From CAZOWW01 sp964583765 (GTDB taxonomy: Bacteria > Actinomycetota > Actinomycetes > Actinomycetales > Kineosporiaceae): a DNA stretch of 64,000 nt. Numbering within the stretch: position 1 is the first letter of the stretch; the number at the start of each line of letters is the position of its first letter. This document shows, piece by piece, positions 8,516 through 16,923 of this stretch. The DNA lies in NCBI GenBank assembly GCA_964583765.1, contig CAZOWW010000005.1:26660-90659 (forward strand). Direction: 5' to 3'. The notes under the pieces are model-generated. The model saw only the letters and a list, made by a program, of their open reading frames with translations, did not search any database and had not been told where the DNA came from. The position numbers were made by a program, and so were the translations under genes.

Positions 8516-9405
8516 CGCCGGTCTCCGCCACCCGGGTGGCGTCCACCGAGGCGGGTCCGGCCCCGCGGCCCGGGGCGAGGCACCGGGCCCGGCGTCCCGT
8601 GGTGGATCTGCGGGGCGTGGTCAAGACCTACGGCACGGGCAGCGAGAACGTGGTGCGGGCCCTGGCTGGGGTGGACCTGGTGGTGCACCGCGGGGACTAC
8701 GTGGCCGTGATGGGCGCCTCGGGTTCGGGCAAGTCGACGCTCATGAACATCGTCGGCTGCCTCGATGACGCCACCCGCGGGCAGTACCTGCTGGACGGTG
8801 TGGACACCAAGGTGCTCTCCGAGCGCCAGCAGGCCGTGATCCGCAACCGGAAGATCGGTTTCGTGTTCCAGTCGTTCAACCTGCTGCCCCGGTTGTCGGC
8901 CCTGGCCAACGTGGAGCTGCCGCTCGCCTACGCGGGGGTCAAGCCTGCTCCCCGTCGCGAGCGGGCACTGGCCGCCCTCGAGCGGGTGGGCCTGGGCGAT
9001 CGCACGACGCACCAGCCGTCGCAGTTGTCCGGAGGCCAGCAACAAAGGGTGGCCCTGGCCCGGGCCATCGTCACTGATCCGGTGCTCCTGCTGGCCGACG
9101 AACCGACCGGGGCGCTCGACAGCCGCAGCACCGCCGAGGTGCTGCACCTGTTCGACGAACTGAACGTGGCCGGTCGCACCCTGCTCGTGATCACACACGA
9201 GCAGGAGGTCGCCGATCACGCCAAGCGGGTGGTGCGCATGCGGGACGGCGGGATCATGGCGGACGAGCGTCGGGCCCCGGCGAGTGGGCTGCCGCCCTTG
9301 TGGAAGGGGCCGACCGGCCCGTCCGGCGCTTTCGCGCGGGCCGATGCCTTCGAACGGGCCTCCACCTTCGAACAGGGCCAAGGCCCGGGGAGCGTGACCT
9401 GGTGA
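8512..9405 (+). CDS. MacB/LolD-type ABC transporter ATPase
   Basis: A 297-residue ATP-binding subunit with Walker A GASGSGKST, Q-loop VFQSFNLLPRL, signature LSGGQQQR, Walker B LLLADEPTGALDS and switch His in LLVITHE. These are the hallmarks of the MacB/LolD/FtsE clade. It has a 30-residue N-terminal extension and a C-terminal tail of about 50 residues with FARADAFERAS-type repeats, beyond the usual ~230 residues. It overlaps the adaptor gene (ATGA) and the permease gene (GTGA), so the three are one transcription unit and presumably one complex. Confidence 0.94.
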   Translation: MTPVSATRVASTEAGPAPRPGARHRARRPVVDLRGVVKTYGTGSENVVRALAGVDLVVHRGDYVAVMGASGSGKSTLMNIVGCLDDATRGQYLLDGVDTKVLSERQQAVIRNRKIGFVFQSFNLLPRLSALANVELPLAYAGVKPAPRRERALAALERVGLGDRTTHQPSQLSGGQQQRVALARAIVTDPVLLLADEPTGALDSRSTAEVLHLFDELNVAGRTLLVITHEQEVADHAKRVVRMRDGGIMADERRAPASGLPPLWKGPTGPSGAFARADAFERASTFEQGQGPGSVTW

Positions 9406-10703
9406 ACGTGCGCGAGGTCTCCGGGTTCGCCGTCCGGGGGGTGACGGCGAACAAGCTCCGGTCGGCGTTGACCACCCTGGGCATCCTGATCGGGGTCGCC
9501 GCAGTGATCATCCTGGTCGCGGTCGGCACCGGGTCGAGCAAGGCGGTGCAGGACTCCATCAGCCGCCTCGGCAGCAACACCCTGAACATCAACTCGTCCC
9601 AGGGAGGAACGGGCGGCCGCGGGGGATCCCGGGGCGGCTTCGGCGGAGGCTTCGGCGGTGGATTCGGGGGGCCCGGTGGTGAGGGTGCCTCGGTGAGCAC
9701 CGGCACCCAGACGCGGATCGCCGAGCTGACCCTGGACGACGCGCAGGCCCTGACCGACACCAAGCAGGCGCCGCACATCGTCTCGGTGGCGCCGGTCGTG
9801 CGGGCCTCCTCGGTGACCGCGACCTATACGGGTGCCACGCACAGCGTGAGCACCTTCTCCGGGACCACGCCCAGCTACCTGGTCAACGACAACGACAAGA
9901 TCCAGACCGGGACGGCCTTCACCGCGACCGACTACACCAACCACCGGCGGGTCGCCCTGCTCGGACCGACCGTGGCCAAGGACCTCTACGGGGGCACGGG
10001 CCTGGGCATCGTGGGCAAGACCGTGCAGTTCAACGGCATCGACTTCACCGTGGTGGGCATCCTGGGCGCCAAGGGGAGCACCGGCCCGACGGACTCGGAC
10101 GATCGGGTGATCGCCCCGCTGACCGCGGTGGAGGACACCCTCACCGGGTACGGCTCGCTCAGCAACATCTCGGTCATGGCCAGCAACTCCACGAACGTCC
10201 CCCTGGCCACCTCGGAGGCGGAGGCGATCCTGGACGCCCGGCACAAGGTGACCTCGAGCAGCCGTGACTACACGGTGTTCAGCGCCTCGTCGATCCTGTC
10301 CGCGGCCACGAGCAGCCAGGACACGTTCACCGTGCTGCTCGGGGCGGTGGCCGCGATCTCGCTGCTGGTCGGCGGGATCGGCGTCATGAACATCATGTTG
10401 GTGACGGTCACCGAACGCACCCGGGAGATCGGCATCCGCAAGGCGATCGGGGCCCAGCGCGCCGACATCGTCAGCCAGTTCCTCATGGAGGCCGTGCTCC
10501 TGTCCCTCTTCGGCGGAGTGATGGGGGTGGTGGTCGGACTGATCGGCAGCCAGTTCAAGATCGTTGGCGTGCATCCGGTGGTGGCGCCGTACTCGGTGGG
10601 CCTGGCCTTCGGGGTGGCCGTGGCGGTGGGGCTGTTCTTCGGCCTCTACCCGGCCAACCGGGCGGCCTCCCTGCGACCCATCGACGCCCTGCGGTACGAG
10701 TGA
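9402..10703 (+). CDS. MacB-like FtsX-family permease
   Basis: A 433-residue permease. One N-terminal transmembrane helix (GILIGVAAVIILVAVG), a large extracytoplasmic MacB_PCD-type domain and three C-terminal helices (FtsX domain; TERTREIGIRKAIGA is the typical cytoplasmic loop). GTG 9402 overlaps the ATPase stop. A Gly/Phe-rich loop (about residues 66-90) directly follows the conserved LGSNTLNINSSQG and is an embellishment not expected in MacB. The preceding ATPase tail overlaps this gene only by 4 bp. Confidence 0.93.
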   Translation: MNVREVSGFAVRGVTANKLRSALTTLGILIGVAAVIILVAVGTGSSKAVQDSISRLGSNTLNINSSQGGTGGRGGSRGGFGGGFGGGFGGPGGEGASVSTGTQTRIAELTLDDAQALTDTKQAPHIVSVAPVVRASSVTATYTGATHSVSTFSGTTPSYLVNDNDKIQTGTAFTATDYTNHRRVALLGPTVAKDLYGGTGLGIVGKTVQFNGIDFTVVGILGAKGSTGPTDSDDRVIAPLTAVEDTLTGYGSLSNISVMASNSTNVPLATSEAEAILDARHKVTSSSRDYTVFSASSILSAATSSQDTFTVLLGAVAAISLLVGGIGVMNIMLVTVTERTREIGIRKAIGAQRADIVSQFLMEAVLLSLFGGVMGVVVGLIGSQFKIVGVHPVVAPYSVGLAFGVAVAVGLFFGLYPANRAASLRPIDALRYE

Positions 10704-10718
10704 GTGAGCGGAGTTCCC

Positions 10719-11513
10719 ATGACCCAGCAACCCCCGGGACGGCGTCCCTCGTGGCGCGGCGAGCCCCCGTCCGAGCCCACCGCGGCCGGTACTCCCGCGT
10801 CCGGGTCCGGCGGACTCGCCGGGGCACCCGATCCGGACTCCCCGGTGCGGACCCTCGACCACGGTGTGCCCGTGGACCAGTTGCCTCCGCTCGACCCGGC
10901 GGACGCCGATCTCGACCCGGCATTCGAGGACGATCCGGAGGATGGCCTCGACGAGGACGCGGACCTGTTGCCCGAGGCGGCCCGTCCCCGTGCCAACCGG
11001 CTCACCGCGATCCTGGCGGCGGCGGTGCTCGCGACCGCGTCGTTCGCGGCGGGTGTGGCGGTGCAGAAGAGCTCCGGGACCTCGTCCTCGAACCGTGCCT
11101 CCGGGGCCGCCTCGGTGTTCGCCAACCTGCGTCGTTCCGGTGGCTACGGTGGATTCGGTGGCTACGGCGGGTTCGGCGGAGCGGGCGTCCCCGGCGGTGT
11201 CACCGGGCAGCTGCCCGGATCCCTGGACCAGCCCGCCGCCGGCCAGGCGTCCGGGAGCGGTTCGGGGTCCGGTTCGTCGTCCGCCAGCGCTGTGCCGGTG
11301 GTCGTCGGGCAGGTGGTCTCGGTCTCCGGTACCACGGTCAAGGTGCGCAACTTCGCGGGCAAGATCGTGACCGTGAAGGTTCCGAGCGGGACGAGCGTGA
11401 CCCGCAACCAGACCCTGACGCTCTCGGCGCTGACGGCCGGAACCGCGGTGAGTGTCACCGGTTCCCAGGCCGCGGACGGGACCGTGACCGCGAACGGGGT
11501 CACCGCTCGATGA
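10719..11513 (+). CDS. membrane-anchored DUF5666-like protein
   Basis: A 264-residue protein with an acidic disordered cytoplasmic N-terminus, one TM helix (about residues 93-115), a Gly/Tyr/Phe-rich stretch (GGYGGFGGYGGFGG) and a C-terminal beta domain that reads like DUF5666 (VVGQVVSVSGTTVKVR, then SVTGSQAADGTVTA). DUF5666 domains are small extracytoplasmic beta modules of unknown role. ATG 10719 has GAGCGGAG just upstream and was preferred to GTG 10704. It lies 15 bp after the permease stop and overlaps the next lipoprotein's first possible start, so it is part of the export operon. Confidence 0.7.
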   Translation: MTQQPPGRRPSWRGEPPSEPTAAGTPASGSGGLAGAPDPDSPVRTLDHGVPVDQLPPLDPADADLDPAFEDDPEDGLDEDADLLPEAARPRANRLTAILAAAVLATASFAAGVAVQKSSGTSSSNRASGAASVFANLRRSGGYGGFGGYGGFGGAGVPGGVTGQLPGSLDQPAAGQASGSGSGSGSSSASAVPVVVGQVVSVSGTTVKVRNFAGKIVTVKVPSGTSVTRNQTLTLSALTAGTAVSVTGSQAADGTVTANGVTAR

Positions 11514-11542
11514 CGGTGTCGAACTTCTCAGTGTCGAACTGC

Positions 11543-11550
11543 AAGGAGGA
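11543..11550 (+). promoter_or_regulatory. strong Shine-Dalgarno deciding lipoprotein start
   Basis: AAGGAGGA lies 4 nt before GTG 11555. It argues for this start rather than ATG 11510, which overlaps the previous stop but has no ribosome site. Confidence 0.75.
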
Positions 11551-11554
11551 TCTC

Positions 11555-12052
11555 GTGAAGTCTGAACTGGACGCGTCCGCTCCGGTCGGTGCGGCCAGAG
11601 TGCCCCGCCGTGCGGCGGCCGTGCGTGCTGTGGCCGTCGCGGGGGTGTTGCTGAGTGCCGCCGGGCTGGTCGCGGCGTGCGGTGGTTCCTCCTCGAACTC
11701 CTCCGGCCAGCCAGCCGGGATGACCGGAGCTCCGGGGCAGGGCGGCCCGGGCGGAGAGGGGAACTTCGGCCAGGAGTTCACGGCCATCCGCCAGTGCCTC
11801 ACTGCGGCGGGCATCAGCGTGCCGACGTTCAGTCCTCGGGCCCGGGGGAGCTTCACCGGCACCCCGTCCTGGACACCGGGCGAGCGGCCGACCGGGTCGT
11901 TCACCCGGTCCCCGGGGATGGGCGGCCCCGGCGGTCGGGGCGGCGGGATGATGAGCATCCTGAACGATCCGAAGGCACAGGCGGCGCTCAAGGCGTGCGG
12001 GCTCACAATGCCCACCAGGGGTAACTTCCCTCGGCCCACGGCATCGTCGTAA
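11555..12052 (+). CDS. Gly-rich lipoprotein of export operon
   Basis: A 165-residue predicted lipoprotein: a basic N-terminus, a hydrophobic core and the lipobox LVAAC followed by GGSSSNSSG. The mature part is Gly/Pro-rich, with a conserved-looking segment EFTAIRQCLTAAGISVP and a C-terminal LNDPKAQAALKACGL. Two Cys in these segments could form a disulfide. It resembles small actinobacterial lipoproteins found beside MacAB genes, but no function is known. It is the last gene of the operon; a hairpin follows at 12102. Confidence 0.72.
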   Translation: MKSELDASAPVGAARVPRRAAAVRAVAVAGVLLSAAGLVAACGGSSSNSSGQPAGMTGAPGQGGPGGEGNFGQEFTAIRQCLTAAGISVPTFSPRARGSFTGTPSWTPGERPTGSFTRSPGMGGPGGRGGGMMSILNDPKAQAALKACGLTMPTRGNFPRPTASS

Positions 12053-12101
12053 GGTGCGCACGCGACATCCCGCACGCATCGGGTGAGCTCCGAAGTCGAC
12101 C

Positions 12102-12132
12102 GGCGGCGAGGGCAAATGTCGTCCTCGCCGCC
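12102..12132 (+). terminator. hairpin after export operon
   Basis: GGCGGCGAGG (12102-12111) and CCTCGCCGCC (12123-12132) form a 10-bp stem with an 11-nt loop, 50 bp after the lipoprotein stop. Confidence 0.6.
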
Positions 12133-12285
12133 GTCGTCGTCCCGACCACGTGTGGGTCCCGGCCCGGTAGGGCCACAGGTTCCGGACGCGCGACGAGGGA
12201 TGGAGGGCGCGTCCCGGCCCGGTCGCGTTCCCAGGTCAATACGTTAGCGTTCAGAACTTCCGACTCCTCACTCACGAAGGTCACC

Positions 12286-13302
12286 GTGACATCTGCCCCG
12301 CGGCGTCTCGCTGCTGTCCTCGCTCTCCCGCTCGCGCTGCTGGCCGCCTGCGCCAATGCGCCCTCCGACACGTCGGCAGGGACGACGACCACGACGTCCG
12401 TTGCGCCATCGGAGTCGGGGTCGGCGTCCACCTCGGAGTCCCCCACCGCCTCGGCCACGCCGACGGTGAAGGCCGCCACCTCGCCCGTGGTGCAGACGCC
12501 GCTGGGGGTTTCGGCGACCGGGGTCTTCGGTGACAAGCCGGCGATCACCGTGCCCGCGACCACGGCGCCGACGGACCTCAAGGTCAATGTTCTCTCGCCG
12601 GGCACCGGCACGGTGGTGGCGAAGGGTGAGTACGTCGTCGTCAACTACCTCGGTCGCATCTGGAAGCCCAAGGCGGGCAAGACGCCCGTCTTCGACAACT
12701 CCTACGACCGGCACGCGCCGATCGGGTTCACGGCCGGCAGCGGGGGCATGATCAAGGGCTGGGAGCAGGGGCTGATGGGGCAGAAGGTGGGCTCCCGCGT
12801 CCTGCTGAGCATCCCGCCGAGCCTGGGCTACGGCACCACCGGCAACAGTGAGCTCTCCGGCCAGACGCTCGTGTTCGTGGTGGACCTGGTCGACGCGGTC
12901 GCCAAGGACGCCAGCGCGACCGGAACGGTGATCAGCTCGCTGCCGGCAGGTTTCCCGCAGGTCGTCTCCGTGTCGGGCCAGAAGCCGTCGTTCGGTTCGG
13001 TCGCCGGGGTCAAGGTCGGGGCGAAGCCCGTCTCGACGTTGCTGATCAAGGGCAACGGCCCGGCCGTGATCGACTCCTCCAAGCAGCTGCTGCTGCAGTT
13101 CCTGCAGGCGGACGAGAAGGGCAAGGTCAGCACGTCGACCTGGGACAGCGGGCCCCAGACCGTTCCGGCCTCGCAGGTTCTCGCGTCCCTCGACGCGCTC
13201 AAGGGTCAGCCGGTGGGATCGCGGGCCATGATGGTCGCGCCCGGCCAGAACGGCTCGACCTCGGGCGTGCTGCTGATCGTGGACGTCCTCTCCCAGTACT
13301 GA
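12286..13302 (+). CDS. FKBP-type peptidyl-prolyl isomerase lipoprotein
   Basis: A 338-residue exported prolyl isomerase. GTG 12286 starts a lipoprotein signal with lipobox LLAAC at about residue 22, then a Thr/Ser-rich linker to about 65. The FKBP domain spans about 95-205 (GEYVVVNYLGRIW, FTAGSGGMIKGWEQGLMGQKVG, SIPPSLGYG, LVFVVDLVDA). The rest (about 215-338) ends with VGSRAMMVAP and GVLLIVDVL, which looks like a second, degenerate FKBP-type half. It probably folds exported proteins. GAAGG lies 6 nt before the start. A 17-nt tandem duplication overlaps its stop codon. Confidence 0.9.
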   Translation: MTSAPRRLAAVLALPLALLAACANAPSDTSAGTTTTTSVAPSESGSASTSESPTASATPTVKAATSPVVQTPLGVSATGVFGDKPAITVPATTAPTDLKVNVLSPGTGTVVAKGEYVVVNYLGRIWKPKAGKTPVFDNSYDRHAPIGFTAGSGGMIKGWEQGLMGQKVGSRVLLSIPPSLGYGTTGNSELSGQTLVFVVDLVDAVAKDASATGTVISSLPAGFPQVVSVSGQKPSFGSVAGVKVGAKPVSTLLIKGNGPAVIDSSKQLLLQFLQADEKGKVSTSTWDSGPQTVPASQVLASLDALKGQPVGSRAMMVAPGQNGSTSGVLLIVDVLSQY

Positions 13303-13330
13303 GATCCACCCGGTACTGGGATCCACCCAG
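13297..13330 (+). repeat. 17-bp tandem duplication across stop codon
   Basis: TACTGAGATCCACCCGG (13297-13313) holds the TGA stop of the FKBP gene. It is followed by a copy with two changes (13314-13330), in which TGA became TGG, and a partial third copy ACTGAG. Confidence 0.85.
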
Positions 13331-13358
13331 GACTGAGGCGCTCCGCCTGATCGAGAGT

Positions 13359-13396
13359 CACGTCGGGGCCCGGCCGACCGGCCGGGCCCCGACGTG
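13359..13396 (+). terminator. 17-bp perfect hairpin after FKBP gene
   Basis: The arms 13359-13375 and 13380-13396 are perfectly complementary around the loop GACC. It is a strong factor-independent-like terminator without a T-tract. Confidence 0.85.
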
Positions 13397-13426
13397 CGTT
13401 CCGACGTGCGTTCCGACGTGCGTTCC
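13391..13426. repeat. 12-bp tandem repeat x3
   Basis: GACGTGCGTTCC is repeated exactly three times (13391, 13403, 13415), starting in the descending arm of the terminator. Confidence 0.92.
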
Positions 13427-13641
13427 GGGTCGTGGTGGTCGCCCGGACCCCAGCAGTCTGTGGGAGGACCGCAGCGCCGGTGAGCAACTCCCACTGCGTG
13501 CCGGAAGGGGAGCCGCTCGTCGGGAGTGAGTTGCCGGACGCACAGGTGCCCGCGACCGATGGGGTCGCGGGCACACGGGACAGGCGGGCGGGAGTTCGGT
13601 CGGTCCTCGACCTCCCCCTCGGCGGAGGCCGATCGCCGCCC
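13427..13641. other. convergent intergenic region
   Basis: About 215 bp between the FKBP terminator and the 3' end of the CBM48 gene. Nothing gene-like is seen on either strand apart from antisense reading frames. Confidence 0.5.
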
Positions 13642-13917
13642 TCAGGTGAGGATGATGCAGTCCGGTTCGGCGTGGGCGTCCGCCTCGGGGTCGTCGAACC
13701 AGATCCCGTCCTCGCCCAGGTAACGGAAGCGCTGCGTCGAGCCGGCGGGGACGCTCACCGCGACGCTGCGAGTGCCGTTGGCGCGGCGGACCAGGGTGTG
13801 CACTCCCGGGGTCCACGCGTTGAAGTCCCCGACCACCGAGACCTGACCGAGACTCGACTCGTCCGGTAGCGCGAACGTGATCCGGACCTCGTTGCCCTTC
13901 TTCTGCCGCCGAATCAT
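13642..13917 (-). CDS. isoamylase early-set (CBM48-like) domain protein
   Basis: A 91-residue protein that is essentially one early-set beta-sandwich, the glycogen-binding fold found at the N-terminus of branching enzymes and in AMPK beta. Visible elements: KGNEVRITFALPD, VSVVGDFNAWTPGVH (the carbohydrate-contact GDFNxW motif), AVSVPAGSTQRFRYLG and a DDPEADAH tail. ATG 13917 follows GAGGAGGG at 4-5 nt; the longer frame upstream is not needed. Stand-alone proteins of this kind are common in actinobacteria and are thought to bind alpha-glucan, but their role is not known. Confidence 0.88.
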   Translation of the reverse strand: MIRRQKKGNEVRITFALPDESSLGQVSVVGDFNAWTPGVHTLVRRANGTRSVAVSVPAGSTQRFRYLGEDGIWFDDPEADAHAEPDCIILT

Positions 13918-14116
13918 GCAACCCTCCTCGGACGTCTCACTGCCGGACCGGAGCCCCTTCGCTCCGTGCGCCGCGCCGGGAAACGTTCGGTGACGGCGGC
14001 ATGCCGTCGGCCGCCCGGACGGCAGCGATGCTGTGGAAGGCGTGACCTGCACGCCTGTCGGCATCTTCGAACACCAGCCGCCGGGCCGCGAGCAGCCACG
14101 CCGATACTCACGGTGA

Positions 14117-14131
14117 ATAGTTGCTAACTAT
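14117..14131. promoter_or_regulatory. 15-bp palindrome, possible operator
   Basis: ATAGTT-GCT-AACTAT is a perfect inverted repeat in an unusually AT-rich patch that also contains the MFS stop codon. It lies about 200 bp upstream of the CBM48 start on the minus strand and could be an operator for that gene. Confidence 0.35.
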
Positions 14132-15695
14132 GAGTGATAACCATCTCGGGGTGCTGGTCCTGGTCGCTCCACGCCCGGGCGGACTCCGGTTCGGCAGGGT
14201 TCGGCTCGGCGGGGTCCTGCAGGACGGCGTCCGGCCCGACGGTCTCGTCGGTTGCGGGGGCGCCGGCCGGGTCCTCGGCACCGACCGGGACGGGCCCGTC
14301 CGGGGTGTGCACCAGACGTGAGGTCAGGCTCACCCCGATCGCGGCCAGGACGACGACGAACAGGGCCCAGCGCAGGTCACTGGCGTGCGAGATGGTCCCC
14401 ACGAGTGGGGGACCGGCGAGGAACGCGGGCCACGAGGCGATCGACACGGTCGCGATCGCACGCCCGGAGGGGATCCCGGGCTGGTTGCCCGCGGTACCGA
14501 AGACCGTGGGGGTGACGCAGGACAACCCCAGACCCACCAAGGCGAAGGCCGGGAACGCAGCCCAGCTGGTGTGCACGAGCAGCCCGATCGCCATGCCGCC
14601 GGCCGCCAGCAGGGGGGCGAGCAGCAGGAACCGGGAGCGGCCGACCCGGTGGACGACCCGGTCTCCGGTGATCCTGCCCAGGGACATGCACCCGGAGAAC
14701 GTCGCGTAGGCGAGAGCGCCGAGGGCCGTCGACGCCCCCAGGGACTGGTGCACGTAGATGCTCGACCACTGCGAGGTCGTTCCCTCGCACAGGGCCGACC
14801 CGAAGGCGAGCGCGGCGAGCAGGCCGATCTGCGGAGTGAACGCCAACTTCGAGCCCAGGCGCCCGGGACGCCTCCCGGTGCCCAGATCGGTACCGGTCCC
14901 GGCCCTGTGCCCGGCCCCGGCAAGGGCTGCGTCCGGCTGGACCTCGTCGGCGGGCATCCACCCGGTGGTCGCGGCGAGCAGCGCGCCGAGGATGAGGCTG
15001 GTCGCCGCGAGCTGGACGTCCAGGGCGACGTGCAGATGCCCCGCGATCGCCCCGAGCAGGGCACCGAGCAGGGTGCCCACGCTGAAGCCCGCGTGGAAGG
15101 TGCCCATGATCGGGCGTCGGTAGGCGCGCTCGACGACCACCGCGGCACTGTTGATCGGCGCCTGCAGCAGGCTCGTCGAGACCCCCCAGAACACCAGCGC
15201 CACCCCGAGTTGCACGGGCGTGTGGCACGCGGCCAGCACGGGCGCTCCGACCAGGGCCATCGGGGTGGCGATGCGGGACATCCGTCGGGCGCCGAGCCTG
15301 GTGATCAGCACCGTGGAGAGCACCATGGCGACCAGCGAGCCCACTGATCCGCACTGGGCGAGGGTGCCCCAGTCCTGGTCGTTCAGGCCCACCGCGTTCT
15401 TGACGTCGGCCACGCGGGCGAGCCAGCTACCGGCCAGGGTGCCGAAGAGGGTGAAGAGCACGAGAACGGCCACCCGGGCCCGCCGCGCCTCGAGCTCCGG
15501 GCGGGTGCGGTGGGAGGAGCCGAGCCGGGTGCGGTGGGAGGAGCCGAGCCGGGTGCGGTGGGAGGAGCCGAGCCGGGGGTGCGTGGAGGAACGCAGGTGG
15601 GTTCGGGTGGAAGGGCGGAGCCGGCCGCGCGGGGAGGGGATCGGCGTGGTCGGTGGGGAGGACGGCGAGGTTGCGCGAGCTGCCACGGAAACCAA
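14124..15695 (-). CDS. MFS transporter (YbjJ/FucP-like)
   Basis: A 523-residue major facilitator with about 12 hydrophobic helices from residue 74 onward. It has motif-A-like loops (GARRMSRIATPMALVGAP; GDRVVHRVGRSRFLL). The sequence resembles the YbjJ-type branch, whose substrates are poorly known. The start is uncertain: TTG 15695 opens the frame and GTG 15686 is possible. The first ~70 residues are basic, Ser/Arg/His-rich and contain three 24-bp repeats. No ribosome site decides the start, and a start nearer the first helix would give a normal ~450-residue protein. Confidence 0.82.
   Translation of the reverse strand: MVSVAARATSPSSPPTTPIPSPRGRLRPSTRTHLRSSTHPRLGSSHRTRLGSSHRTRLGSSHRTRPELEARRARVAVLVLFTLFGTLAGSWLARVADVKNAVGLNDQDWGTLAQCGSVGSLVAMVLSTVLITRLGARRMSRIATPMALVGAPVLAACHTPVQLGVALVFWGVSTSLLQAPINSAAVVVERAYRRPIMGTFHAGFSVGTLLGALLGAIAGHLHVALDVQLAATSLILGALLAATTGWMPADEVQPDAALAGAGHRAGTGTDLGTGRRPGRLGSKLAFTPQIGLLAALAFGSALCEGTTSQWSSIYVHQSLGASTALGALAYATFSGCMSLGRITGDRVVHRVGRSRFLLLAPLLAAGGMAIGLLVHTSWAAFPAFALVGLGLSCVTPTVFGTAGNQPGIPSGRAIATVSIASWPAFLAGPPLVGTISHASDLRWALFVVVLAAIGVSLTSRLVHTPDGPVPVGAEDPAGAPATDETVGPDAVLQDPAEPNPAEPESARAWSDQDQHPEMVITHS
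15503..15574 (-). repeat. 24-bp tandem repeat x3 at MFS N-terminus
   Basis: Three exact copies (15503, 15527, 15551) encode RLGSSHRT-type octapeptides in the leader of the MFS frame. Confidence 0.92.
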
Positions 15696-15757
15696 ACTCT
15701 ACTGCGGAATTCATGTCCAGGCCCCGGGTGGCCAGGGGTTTCACCCGCGCGACGGCA

Positions 15758-16684
15758 TCAGGACCGGGGCCAGTCACCGACAGTGATGACTTCGCCGGAG
15801 GAGCCCAGCAGCCGCGCGGGGAGCCCCAGCGTCCTCAACCAGCCCGGAGCACGCCGTCCCCGGACGATCGCGGCGGTGCTGGCCGTGTTCGCGTCGAGGC
15901 AGCTGTCCGCCGCAACTGTCACGCTGCGCCACACAGCCTCGACCGGAAGCCCCGTGCGTGGGTCGAGGATGTGGTGGACGGTCGTGTCCCCGACGCGCCA
16001 GCGGCGGCGGGTGGTGCTCGAGGTGGCCACCGCGGATCCGGCGCCCAGGCTGATCCGGCAGCGCGGGTCCTCCGGCTGGTCGGCGACGTCCACGTGCCAC
16101 CCGCGGAACGGTGCGGGCCCCGCGGTGGCCAGGTCCCCGCCGAGATTCACGAGCACGCCGGTGCCGAGATCACCGGCGACCAGCCGGGCGCAACGGTCCG
16201 CGGTCCACGCCTTGGCGGTCGCCCCGAGATCCAGGATCAGTCCCGGGGGGATCCGCAGGGCGGATCCCGTCCTCGACCGTCGCAGTTCCACGCTGCGCCA
16301 CCCCGGGACGGACTGGCGGACCACTCGGAACGGCGCCACGTGGGGGATCTCCTGCATGCTGCTGCGGATCTCGTCGATGTCGCGGTCGTAGCCCATGGCC
16401 GACAGCGCGCCGCCGATCGTCGGGTCCACGTCACCGTCCGTGTGGGCGGCGGCATCGAGGCCCGCCGCGACGAGATCAGCCAGCAGGTCGCTCACCGGTA
16501 CGAGCCGCCCGGCGTGCGCCTGAACTGTGTTGATCTCGGAGTCGGGCCGGAATCGGCTGGCCGCGGCGCCGACCTGGGCCAACTGGTCCTCGACCAGCTC
16601 ACGCGCCTGCCCGAGCACGTCGGGGCGGGTGACCACGAGATGTGCGGTCGTGCTCCAGATCGGCCAACTGGCGGCCGCGGTCAC
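15758..16684 (-). CDS. apbE: ApbE-type FAD:protein FMN transferase
   Basis: A 308-residue ApbE-family enzyme that attaches FMN covalently to Ser/Thr of extracytoplasmic flavoproteins. Visible: ASRFRPDSEINTVQ near residue 40 (the family's SRF.P.SE.. motif), GDVDPTIGGAL (DPT motif), LDLGATAKAWTADR (the family's DLGGIAKGYA-like loop), LVNLGGDLATAGP (NxGGD, FAD binding) and HHILDPRTGLP near residue 245. GTG 16684 overlaps the stop of the small upstream protein (GTGA), so the longer reading frame is discarded. No signal peptide is obvious; actinobacterial ApbE can be cytoplasmic or exported. It sits with a Rieske protein gene, which suggests extracytoplasmic electron transfer. Confidence 0.9.
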   Translation of the reverse strand: MTAAASWPIWSTTAHLVVTRPDVLGQARELVEDQLAQVGAAASRFRPDSEINTVQAHAGRLVPVSDLLADLVAAGLDAAAHTDGDVDPTIGGALSAMGYDRDIDEIRSSMQEIPHVAPFRVVRQSVPGWRSVELRRSRTGSALRIPPGLILDLGATAKAWTADRCARLVAGDLGTGVLVNLGGDLATAGPAPFRGWHVDVADQPEDPRCRISLGAGSAVATSSTTRRRWRVGDTTVHHILDPRTGLPVEAVWRSVTVAADSCLDANTASTAAIVRGRRAPGWLRTLGLPARLLGSSGEVITVGDWPRS

Positions 16685-16923
16685 GAGCCGCCCGTCACCG
16701 AGTGGGCGGACCCGCTGCGGCCCGAGGACACCCCGGAGGAGGAGGAGGGGTTCCAGCCGTTGCCGGTGGTCGACCCGGTGGACGTGGATCCGGTCGACCC
16801 GCTGCTCATGGAGTGCAGGGTCGTGGCGACGGCGCTGGCGACCCCCGTCCCGGCGACACCGACGAGTGCGCCCAGGGCGACGAGGTTGGCCAGCCTGCGG
16901 CTGTGCCGGGGGTCCGGGCTCAT
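16681..16923 (-). CDS. small exported Ser/Gly/Thr-rich protein coupled to ApbE
   Basis: An 80-residue protein: basic start (HSRR), one hydrophobic segment (about residues 12-36, LANLVALGALVGVAGTGVASAVA) and a Ser/Gly/Thr-rich tail. ATG 16923 has AGGAGA 7 nt upstream, and the stop overlaps the ApbE start. No family is recognised and there is no FMN-binding domain. The tail has SG-containing motifs (SSGSTGST, SSGVSSG, RSGSAHS) but not a clean DxSGA[ST] flavinylation site. It could be a signal-anchored partner or a substrate of ApbE; this is inference from coupling only. Confidence 0.68.
   Translation of the reverse strand: MSPDPRHSRRLANLVALGALVGVAGTGVASAVATTLHSMSSGSTGSTSTGSTTGNGWNPSSSSGVSSGRSGSAHSVTGGS

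Noticed and set aside
7381..9381. 666-codon minus-strand open frame
   Set aside because: It is antisense to the adaptor and ATPase genes and has acidic low-complexity runs caused by the Ser-rich linker on the other strand.
14130..14321. Small plus-strand frame beginning MSDNHLGVLVLV
   Set aside because: It is antisense to the end of the MFS gene, lacks a ribosome site and has no features.
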